Below, piece by piece: positions 6,504 through 13,361 of a stretch of 16,443 nucleotides of DNA. The notes below the pieces were generated by a model that saw nothing but the letters and a program-made list of their open reading frames with translations, had not been told where the DNA came from and ran no database searches. Both the position numbers and the translations under genes were made by a program. The DNA is from Pseudomonadota bacterium. GTDB taxonomy: Bacteria; Pseudomonadota; Alphaproteobacteria; Paracaedibacterales; CAITNM01. Every line of letters begins with the position of its first letter. Within the stretch, counting starts at the first letter, position 1. The stretch spans positions 1-16,443 of the forward strand of contig JAPLON010000042.1 in the NCBI GenBank assembly GCA_026400695.1. The letters run 5' to 3'.

Positions 6504-7769
6504 TTAAGCAATCTCATTTTGATTAAGTTTTTTACCTTGCCTATAAATGAAAAGGGCTACGAAACTTAATGTGCACACAAAAATCAACACCGAAGACAAG
6601 GCAAAAATATATTCACTACTACCATATTGACGTAGTCCATCTTCATCTAATCCACCACACCATTTACAGTCAAGTAAAAAACCAACTAGCTGCATAATTC
6701 CAGCACTTCCAATTACGCTAAATGTATTAATTACCCCAAGCACAGTCCCAGATGTCTCTGCAGTTGTATAGTGCGATGCCGCACTAAAGCATAATATTTC
6801 AGAGCTACTAAATATACCCATCGAAATTAACACAATGATCAGTAAAAAAATTGATAAAGCACCACCGTAAAGCATAGTCAACAAACAAATCACCATGCCC
6901 AAAGCACTAAATAGGATTGCCTTATTATAAGATTTATACTTTTCACACAACCATGGAACAATCAAACCGCTAACCGCTGCTCCAACATAAATCTGCATCG
7001 TTACATTAGCGGCATTTACACGTGGTAAATGGAAATGATTAACTAAAAAAGACACCCCCCAAAGATCAGCAATCACAGACAGTGGTGAATAAAAACATGT
7101 GGTCATAATAGCATATGCCAATACCGGACGAGTCTTAAAAACCATCGCAATGCTTTGGGTAATTTCAGACCACTTTAATGTTGCGCCTCTGTTTACGTCC
7201 TCTTTTGGCATGACAATCACTAGGCAAAACCATAGAATTACACCGACAGCAGAAAGCACTTTAAAGGCGTATTGCCAATTTTCAGCCTCAATAAGGTGAA
7301 CCAACGGTTTGGCAGCTATCAACGGACCAAATAAACCAATCGTAAGCGCTGCACCCATAAAAAATCCACGTGTTGAACTTGGAAAACTATCCGCGGCCAC
7401 CTTTAAGCAACCGACATAAGCACAAGCAGAACCCAGCCCCATAAACATTCGGCTAATCTGAGCTTCCCAAAGGCTGTTGCCCACAATTAACATGCCATTG
7501 CCTATTAAACATAAAATAATACTTGTTAATACAACTCTTTTCACACCCAAGCGATCAATCAAAACTCCACATGGTATTTGAGCAATGGCATAAACAAACA
7601 TGAAGTAGGAACCAAGCGTTGAAAAATCGTTTGCTGTCATAAAAAATGCGCTGCGAAGTTCAGGCTCAACCAGTCCAGGAGCTACTCGCAAAATATATTG
7701 GTATAAAAAGAAGAAAGCTATACCACCCCACGCAAAATAGGCATGAGAAGGCATTTTTGATTCATTCAT
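6504..7769 (-). CDS. Major facilitator superfamily transporter
   Basis: A 421-residue inner-membrane permease with the 12-helix MFS layout. The first helix starts near residue 13 (FAWGGIAFFFLYQYILRV). The MFS motif A between helices 2 and 3 is clear: G68-V-L-I-D72-R-L-G-V-K-R78. Helix 4 carries RMFMGLGSACAYVGCLK and the following cytoplasmic loop has SSTRGFFMGA. The halves are joined by a charged loop near residues 190-205 (MPKEDVNRG). Substrate cannot be read from sequence; proteins of this general type in host-associated alphaproteobacteria are often annotated as organic-anion or amino-acid permeases. Its ATG overlaps the end of the upstream addB-like gene by 8 nt (ATGAATGA), which suggests translational coupling. 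The short C-terminal tail (YRQGKKLNQNEIA) is cytoplasmic. Confidence 0.9.
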   Translation of the reverse strand: MNESKMPSHAYFAWGGIAFFFLYQYILRVAPGLVEPELRSAFFMTANDFSTLGSYFMFVYAIAQIPCGVLIDRLGVKRVVLTSIILCLIGNGMLIVGNSLWEAQISRMFMGLGSACAYVGCLKVAADSFPSSTRGFFMGAALTIGLFGPLIAAKPLVHLIEAENWQYAFKVLSAVGVILWFCLVIVMPKEDVNRGATLKWSEITQSIAMVFKTRPVLAYAIMTTCFYSPLSVIADLWGVSFLVNHFHLPRVNAANVTMQIYVGAAVSGLIVPWLCEKYKSYNKAILFSALGMVICLLTMLYGGALSIFLLIIVLISMGIFSSSEILCFSAASHYTTAETSGTVLGVINTFSVIGSAGIMQLVGFLLDCKWCGGLDEDGLRQYGSSEYIFALSSVLIFVCTLSFVALFIYRQGKKLNQNEIA

Positions 7770-9480
7770 TATTCAAGCGTTCCAAGTACACATATTCGTT
7801 GTATTTTGGCTTTTTTGAGGGCCACGGGCAAGCTAAAAATGGACTGGCTGACAGTAAATAATGAGTCACTATTTTTTCTAAATTTTCTTGCATTAATCCC
7901 ATAGCCATTGAAATGCTAGAAGTAACTACACCAAGTGGTTGTGTGCCCCGTAGTTGCCAAAATTCCCCTTGTGTTTGAATATGAGGATCAAAATTTTGAC
8001 AAAGAAATGTTTCCACTAATAATTGGGGTGCATAACCTGTAATAACTTCATTCTTGTTTGGTGGTGTACCTGTTTTAAAATTTATCACCAAATTACCATT
8101 TTCCGTAAATACAGAAGCATCTATTCTAGCTCTTAATAAAACCCCACCAACCAAAGAAATTTCCAACAACTTTTCAGATTCAATTTTAAGAGGTTTTAAT
8201 TCCTTAAACTGCCTATCTACCCAACTAATAATTCTTAATAATCGCCCATGCCATAAAATTTTAGGCTTATCTAAATTCAAGGTATTCATAAAATCAAGCG
8301 CTTCTTGGTAACCTTGCTTTATATAAATTTCTATCAACTTATGAACACCAATACCAAATTCCTTTGCAAAACTATTAACACCAACACGCTCTAGGGGTGA
8401 TAACTTCAAAATGTAGCGCCCATAATAACCGTACGGATCCTGCATTAATTGATTAAAACCACTGGCACTAATTACCTTAGGGCGACTAATCAACGGAGGA
8501 TTTGCCAACGCCACAGTTTTTGGAAATTTCAACTTACCAATTTTTGATAACTTAATAGTTTCTTTAAGTAATGGATGATCAAAATATCCAGATTTGTTAC
8601 AAGCTAAAATATTAAGGGAAAAATCTGCACCCCACTGAATTAGCGCCTGGTTTAAATCAGTAGATTTTAACAGCGACTGGCTATACAAAGGTCTAATTTG
8701 GCTATGCTTTAAACAAAACACGACTTGGTCTGGTTTGTATTGCAAAGCATTATACAACCCCAAACGAATCTGAGGTGTAAAAGTCTTCAAGTTAACTGCT
8801 AATTTAAACCAATTTATTGAATCATCTAAAAGTGATACATACTCAAGCGGCAATCGCTGTAACAAAGCATCTGGCAAATCTTGCCAACATTTCGAATCTA
8901 CTAATTGCTTAACTAAAACATTTTCAAATTTATATTCTTTCCAAAAATTCTTTTCAGAATTTTTCCTGGTTTTATATTCATAAACCAAAATCTGCTTAGC
9001 CAAATCTTCATCAATCTGTCTTAAGAAAGGATGATTTAGCATATTCATAGTATTTATTTGGCAAGGATTTTCAAAATACAAATGCAATTTTTCAACAAAG
9101 TCGTAAGGCAAATAGGTATCACCCATTACCGTATATTGTAAGTGTTGCCACAATTGTTGGTCGTCACAAACCAGTATTTTACCTTGAGGAATAGCTAATT
9201 TTGCATGTTCCACTAACTGTATGTTGGTAGAAAAACAATCATAAAATTGATCAAGTTCGCTAGTTTTCAAATGGCAAATATAAGGAGTATATAAATCAAC
9301 GAGGCATTTAATAATCTCTGAAAATTCAAACCGATTTTGTATTTCTAGCTGAGTGCACGCAGTTGAAACTAAGCCCAAGCTCTTAAGCTCACCAGCACAC
9401 TGCAACAAATTTTCAAAACCCACACCACTTAAATCTACAAAACTCTGTTGAGCTAATTTAATTGCCTGAATTATTTTCAT
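7762..9480 (-). CDS. addB: Short AddB-like protein with a substituted PD-(D/E)xK nuclease motif
   Basis: The C-terminal half matches the AddB nuclease domain (PDDEXK_1 type): SASGFNQLMQDPYGYYGRY at 338-356, the G-V-H of the first nuclease motif (H380), RARIDASVF with D454, then LVINFKTGTPP at 464-474, then GYAPQLLVETFL at 482-493, and an AddB-like ending with Y-x-x-L-x-R. Family members read I-D-Y-K-T-G where this has I-N467-F-K469-T-G, so the acidic metal ligand of the (D/E)-x-K motif is Asn. The protein has 572 residues against about 1,000 for alphaproteobacterial AddB; the N-terminal helicase-like region and its nucleotide-binding signature are missing or unrecognisable. No Fe-S cysteine cluster is visible. 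The start overlaps the upstream MFS gene by 23 nt. The call rests on the C-terminal half; the first 330 residues are unrecognised. Confidence 0.7.
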   Translation of the reverse strand: MKIIQAIKLAQQSFVDLSGVGFENLLQCAGELKSLGLVSTACTQLEIQNRFEFSEIIKCLVDLYTPYICHLKTSELDQFYDCFSTNIQLVEHAKLAIPQGKILVCDDQQLWQHLQYTVMGDTYLPYDFVEKLHLYFENPCQINTMNMLNHPFLRQIDEDLAKQILVYEYKTRKNSEKNFWKEYKFENVLVKQLVDSKCWQDLPDALLQRLPLEYVSLLDDSINWFKLAVNLKTFTPQIRLGLYNALQYKPDQVVFCLKHSQIRPLYSQSLLKSTDLNQALIQWGADFSLNILACNKSGYFDHPLLKETIKLSKIGKLKFPKTVALANPPLISRPKVISASGFNQLMQDPYGYYGRYILKLSPLERVGVNSFAKEFGIGVHKLIEIYIKQGYQEALDFMNTLNLDKPKILWHGRLLRIISWVDRQFKELKPLKIESEKLLEISLVGGVLLRARIDASVFTENGNLVINFKTGTPPNKNEVITGYAPQLLVETFLCQNFDPHIQTQGEFWQLRGTQPLGVVTSSISMAMGLMQENLEKIVTHYLLSASPFLACPWPSKKPKYNEYVYLERLNNE

Positions 9481-10690
9481 AATCTGGTCGTTTTAAATCT
9501 TTACAAAATACCGCCAACAATAGCAAAGCAACAAAACCAATTACCCCACTCGTTATAAAAGTAGCAAATTGATCATAATAGTTAGCAACGAATCCACCAA
9601 TTGTCCCAGCAAAAATCAAAGCAACAGAGCTAATTAAATAGAAAAATCCTATACCCGTACCACGTAAATCTTCTGGCACATGATCTGCTATCAAACTTAA
9701 AAACATGCTTTGGCTTATACCAATCTGCACACCCCACAAAGCAACACCTATCATCATGTGAGTTAGACTACTAGCTAGCCCTAAAAAAGCATCAGCCAAA
9801 ATTAAAATAAAAAAACTAAAACCTAAAAATCCATAACGTCCAAGACGATCAGAAAGATAACCAACCGGATATGAACACAAAGAATTAGCACCGTTGTACA
9901 GCATAATGATTCCGTGGGAAAAATTTTGATCCATCTGGAAGCTTTCAGTAGCATGAAGCACTAATACAGACTCACCAACCCTTGTGGTAGTAAAAACTAA
10001 AGCAATGCCCATTAAAATCCAATACGATTTTCCCAACCTCTTTAAATCAGCAAGATGAATTGGATGGCGCACTACTTTATTAACATCAACTTTTTCCTTC
10101 GTTTCTTCCTCATGGGGATCTTTCACAAAAAATATAACTAATAACAATCCCAAAACTGCAGGAATTGCCGCATAAAGAAAAATAGCCTCAAAATTCTGAT
10201 TGGTTGCAACCATGCACCAAATACCGACAAACCCACCAATAAAAGAACCTGCAACTGCTAAACTCTGCCTTAAACCAAAGCACGCACCCTTAGTACCCAA
10301 AGGTGCTAAATCTCCCACTAAAGCGTCACGCGGTGTTGATTGAATTCCATTACCAAAGCGATCTAATAAACGTGCAACAAGCACTCCGGTAACGCTTGAA
10401 AACACCGCCATAACAGGCCTAGCCAAAGCAAAAAGGCCTAATCCCCAAACCATCACCACTTTTCTACGTCTCAAATAATCGCTAATTACACCTGAAAATA
10501 GTTTCATTGCATAAGCTATTGCTTCGAACATTCCTTCTAGCATCAATACAAAACCAGTCGTAACCCCCAGAATTTGCTTCACATATAGTGCTGCAACCCC
10601 GAATACCATAACGCTAGAAATATTAATTAGAAGGCTTGAAAAACCAATTACCCAAATTGCAAACGGAATCCCACTTTTAAAATTTTTCAT
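9458..10690 (-). CDS. Major facilitator superfamily transporter, first gene of the operon
   Basis: A 410-residue 12-helix permease of a different MFS branch from the one at 6504-7769. Motif A of the first half is G67-V-I-S-D71-Y-L-R-R-R-K. The segment LLDRFGNGIQSTPRDALVGD at 108-127 is typical of a drug/metabolite-type MFS group seen in many bacteria. The second half repeats motif A as GYLSDRLGRYGF. The central loop carries the charged sequence DPHEEETKEKVDVNK. The C-terminus is short and polar (LKRPDYENNSGN). The substrate is not predictable. It is the promoter-proximal gene of the minus-strand operon and diverges from bdhA across a 79-nt gap; a -10/-35 pair for this direction is not clear, nor is a Shine-Dalgarno before ATG 10690. 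Confidence 0.88.
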   Translation of the reverse strand: MKNFKSGIPFAIWVIGFSSLLINISSVMVFGVAALYVKQILGVTTGFVLMLEGMFEAIAYAMKLFSGVISDYLRRRKVVMVWGLGLFALARPVMAVFSSVTGVLVARLLDRFGNGIQSTPRDALVGDLAPLGTKGACFGLRQSLAVAGSFIGGFVGIWCMVATNQNFEAIFLYAAIPAVLGLLLVIFFVKDPHEEETKEKVDVNKVVRHPIHLADLKRLGKSYWILMGIALVFTTTRVGESVLVLHATESFQMDQNFSHGIIMLYNGANSLCSYPVGYLSDRLGRYGFLGFSFFILILADAFLGLASSLTHMMIGVALWGVQIGISQSMFLSLIADHVPEDLRGTGIGFFYLISSVALIFAGTIGGFVANYYDQFATFITSGVIGFVALLLLAVFCKDLKRPDYENNSGN

Positions 10691-10696
10691 AAATAT

Positions 10697-10725
10697 TTGC
10701 TATTAAAGGAAAATATGGACAAAAT
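10697..10725 (+). promoter_or_regulatory. Weak candidate promoter for bdhA
   Basis: TTGCTA at 10697-10702 and CAAAAT at 10720-10725 are 17 nt apart, with four of six matches each to the sigma-70 consensus. They lie about 45 nt before the bdhA start in the divergent gap. In such AT-rich DNA, matches like this arise by chance, so it is only a candidate. Confidence 0.25.
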
Positions 10726-10769
10726 GGAACACCGACCTGTAAAACTATCAAATTTACAAGGATAAAGCA

Positions 10770-11549
10770 ATGGATTCAAAAAAAACTGCTCTAGTTACTG
10801 GCTCATCTAGCGGCATAGGCTTTGGTATAGCCAAAGTTCTTCTAGAGAAAGGCTATCAAGTTGTACTGCATGGCATTGAAACGCAATCACAAATAGATAA
10901 AGAAATAAAAACTTTGGAAAAACTTGGTAAGGTTATTGGCTATTACCAAGTTGATATGGGCAACACAAAAGCAATTGAACAATTTTGCAAAGAATTGAAA
11001 GACTCTAAAATCAATGTTGATATTTTAGTTAATAACGCCGGCATCCAACACGTATCCCCAATTCAAGATTTTTTGCCTGAAAAATGGGACCAAATTATTG
11101 CTATAAACTTATCTTCTGCTTTTCACCTGACACGACATTTGTTACCACACATGCAAAAACAAAAGTGGGGTAGAATTATTAATATTGCCTCAGCACATGG
11201 TCTGGTAGCCTCTGCCAATAAATCAGCATATGTTGCCAGTAAACATGCCATAGTTGGGCTCACTAAAGTTGCAGCCTTAGAAAATGCAAAGATTGGTATA
11301 ACCTGCAACGCAGTTTGCCCAGGATGGGTTCTTACACCATTAGTTGAATCACAAATTCAAAAAAAATCTATAGAACAAAACATTAGTATTGAACAAGCTA
11401 CAGAAAACCTACTTGCTGAAAAACAACCGAGCAACCAATTTGTCACCCCAGAAGATGTAGGGCAGTTCGTACTATTTCTATGTAGTAAAGCTGCAAACCA
11501 AATTAATGGCACTGCACTTAGTATAGATGGTGGATGGGTAGCACAGTAA
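10770..11549 (+). CDS. bdhA: D-3-hydroxybutyrate dehydrogenase (short-chain dehydrogenase)
   Basis: This cytoplasmic NAD-dependent enzyme interconverts (R)-3-hydroxybutyrate and acetoacetate, and feeds polyhydroxybutyrate or host ketone bodies into central metabolism. The 259 residues show the full classical SDR pattern: cofactor loop TGSSSGIG at 10-17, NNAG at 88-91, and the catalytic tetrad N113, S141, Y154 and K158 (YVASK). Family-specific stretches are nearly identical to known 3-hydroxybutyrate dehydrogenases: NNAGIQHVSPIQDF, WGRIINIASAHGLVAS, CPGWVLTPLVESQI, EKQPSNQFVTPED and the ending SIDGGWVAQ. Length is normal. AAGGA at 10758-10762, 7 nt before the ATG, fixes the start. It stands alone on its strand, and its end is 8 nt from the end of the convergent tal gene, with no room for a separate terminator. 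No polyhydroxybutyrate synthesis gene lies nearby. Confidence 0.96.
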   Translation: MDSKKTALVTGSSSGIGFGIAKVLLEKGYQVVLHGIETQSQIDKEIKTLEKLGKVIGYYQVDMGNTKAIEQFCKELKDSKINVDILVNNAGIQHVSPIQDFLPEKWDQIIAINLSSAFHLTRHLLPHMQKQKWGRIINIASAHGLVASANKSAYVASKHAIVGLTKVAALENAKIGITCNAVCPGWVLTPLVESQIQKKSIEQNISIEQATENLLAEKQPSNQFVTPEDVGQFVLFLCSKAANQINGTALSIDGGWVAQ

Positions 11550-11557
11550 AATATGAC

Positions 11558-12214
11558 CTACAAAATAGATTGACCAGTAGCTTTCCAGTCTTGCAAGAAG
11601 CTATCCAACCCTCTATCTGTTAAAGGATGCTTAAGCATTTGTTCCAAAACTTTGGTGGGAATTGTAACAACATCTGCGCCCAATTGCGCCGCTTCAACTA
11701 CATGTAAAGGGTGCCTAACCGAAGCTACCAATACTTGAGTATGAATTGATGAATATTGGACATAAATATTACAAATTTCTTCAATAAGCTTTATACCTGA
11801 AATACTTATATCATCAAGTCTTCCCACAAAAGGAGATATAAAAGTAGCTCCTGCTTTTGCCGCAAGTAAAGCCTGGGTTGCAGAAAAGCATAAAGTAACG
11901 TTTACCATTGTGTTTTCTTTACTAAGAACGTGACAGGCTTTTAATCCATCAAAAGTTAAGGGAACTTTAACCACCACATGTTTTGAAATTTTCGCAAGCT
12001 TGCGTCCCTCTGCCACCATTCCTTGCCAATCTGTCGCAGTAACTTCAGCACTAATTGGCCCATTAACCATTTCTGCCAATTCCCTAATCACTTCAAATAA
12101 ATTACGTCCCGAATTAGCAATAAGAGTTGGATTAGTAGTAATACCGTCAATCAAACCAGCATCTAAAAATTTACGAACCTCGTCCGTATTTGCGGTATCT
12201 AAAAATATTTTCAT
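11558..12214 (-). CDS. tal: Transaldolase (TalC/fructose-6-phosphate aldolase-like)
   Basis: A class I aldolase of the short (about 215-residue) transaldolase family. It moves a dihydroxyacetone unit between sugar phosphates in the non-oxidative pentose phosphate pathway; some relatives split fructose 6-phosphate instead. The sequence has the expected parts: MKIFLDTANTDEVRKF with D6, GITTNPTLI at 24-32, the Schiff-base lysine K83 in HVVVKVPLT, NVTLCFSATQALLAA at 105-119, the phosphate-binding ISPFVGRLDD at 126-135, and ADVVTIP at 180-186. Length (218) is normal and the frame intact. GAGAG at 12221-12225 lies 6 nt before the ATG and fixes the start. Which of the two activities it has cannot be decided from motifs alone; transaldolase is the usual annotation for this group in alphaproteobacteria. 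It diverges from eipB. Confidence 0.93.
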   Translation of the reverse strand: MKIFLDTANTDEVRKFLDAGLIDGITTNPTLIANSGRNLFEVIRELAEMVNGPISAEVTATDWQGMVAEGRKLAKISKHVVVKVPLTFDGLKACHVLSKENTMVNVTLCFSATQALLAAKAGATFISPFVGRLDDISISGIKLIEEICNIYVQYSSIHTQVLVASVRHPLHVVEAAQLGADVVTIPTKVLEQMLKHPLTDRGLDSFLQDWKATGQSIL

Positions 12215-12286
12215 ATAAGACTCTCTCGCCTATTAATCAAATAGGACAATTCCTGTTTGCTTGCCCACATTGTAGAAAAAATTTTA

Positions 12287-12320
12287 TGTCAAGACAAACC
12301 GTGTTTAAAAGACAACGGTT
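12287..12320. promoter_or_regulatory. Candidate control region between tal and eipB
   Basis: In the 178-nt divergent gap, the minus strand carries a perfect -35 hexamer TTGACA (12292-12287), but no good -10 at 17 nt (TGTGGG); TACAAT lies only 12 nt away. Just upstream of it for tal is a perfect inverted repeat, AACCGT at 12297-12302 and ACGGTT at 12315-12320, with a 12-nt centre, shaped like a dimeric-repressor operator. AT-rich boxes such as TTTAATATAG near 12333-12342 could serve eipB. All of this is from pattern only. Confidence 0.3.
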
Positions 12321-12392
12321 ACCAGAAATTTATTTAATATAGCCTAACAATTATAGAAAAAACTAAAATTACAACAGGAATTTTGTTAGTGT

Positions 12393-13361
12393 GTGGTACC
12401 ATTTTTTACAGAATTTTATATAGTGTACAGGCTTTTCACGTTTTTTTTACTTTCTTTTACATTTACTTTTGGAGAAAATCCTAATTCTAGTGAACAGCTT
12501 ACAATTATCGAGACATTAGCAACAAATAGTAATGACACTTCTACGTCAACTAATAATTTTGTTTCAGACAAAGATGCCCCAGTTCACCCAAATAAGCCTC
12601 AATCATTCAAGCTTATGCCACATAAAGCAACTTACGCCATCCATCTTTCAAAAAAACCAAATGACCCAACTATAAGTAAGGTAACAAGCGAAGAAGGTGA
12701 TAATACTATTGAGCTTATAAAAACAAAAGAAGGCTGGATTTACAAACAGAATTTAAAAATATACGTACATTATAACGACGGTACGATAACAATAATTGAA
12801 AAAAATGTAGCTACATGTGAATCTCCCACTGAGTTTTTTTTCCACATCGAGTACCTACGAGATTCTGTTCAAGAATCAATTTTACAAGGAAAAGCAGAAC
12901 GAACAGACGAAAGTGGATGGATAATTTACTTTCAAAAACCGGCAATGGATGGGTTTATAACAAACCGCCATCTAGATTTTCCAATCGGCCATCTAGAAAA
13001 CATTCTTAAAGCTATAGGAACTATGCAAAAAAACCAAAGAGTTTTATCAGACCAAATTGTTTTTGATCCAAACTATGAAAAGAGTGAAACTCTAAGCATT
13101 AATTCAGTAATCATACCAAGCAAAGAAGCTAAAGCTTTCAAAAATAGCACCCTTTTGCCTTCTAAAAAATTATGGCGAGTGAAAGATGCCATATATGAAT
13201 TTGATTCACAAAACCCAACAGCAAGTTACGAGTCAGCAGCAACTTACGATGAAAGCGACATAGAGTTATTTTCCACTGGCGTAATTAATTCTATGGAAAT
13301 AACCTTGGGTGAAGGAATCACCATAGTTTTAGCATTAAAGGAATTAACTGTTTACCAATAA
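12393..13361 (+). CDS. eipB: EipB/DUF1849-family periplasmic cell-envelope integrity protein
   Basis: EipB is a periplasmic beta-spiral protein of Alphaproteobacteria needed for envelope integrity in Brucella. Here an N-terminal signal peptide (hydrophobic core about 14-26) is followed by a Ser/Thr/Asn-rich linker to about residue 70. The family domain then starts with LMPHKATYAIHL at 74-85 and runs through EEGDNTIELIKTKEGWIYKQ, an LPIGH-like FPIGHLENI near 196-204, QIVFD at 221-225 and the final strands ELFSTGVINSMEITLG. The protein has a single cysteine (C142). The disulfide pair known from Brucella EipB is absent; the first family Cys would fall near the KTKEGW segment. The start is GTG 12393, with AGGA 12 nt upstream; GTG 12423 would give a shorter, tidier signal peptide. 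It overlaps the next gene by one base. Confidence 0.8.
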   Translation: MVPFFTEFYIVYRLFTFFLLSFTFTFGENPNSSEQLTIIETLATNSNDTSTSTNNFVSDKDAPVHPNKPQSFKLMPHKATYAIHLSKKPNDPTISKVTSEEGDNTIELIKTKEGWIYKQNLKIYVHYNDGTITIIEKNVATCESPTEFFFHIEYLRDSVQESILQGKAERTDESGWIIYFQKPAMDGFITNRHLDFPIGHLENILKAIGTMQKNQRVLSDQIVFDPNYEKSETLSINSVIIPSKEAKAFKNSTLLPSKKLWRVKDAIYEFDSQNPTASYESAATYDESDIELFSTGVINSMEITLGEGITIVLALKELTVYQ

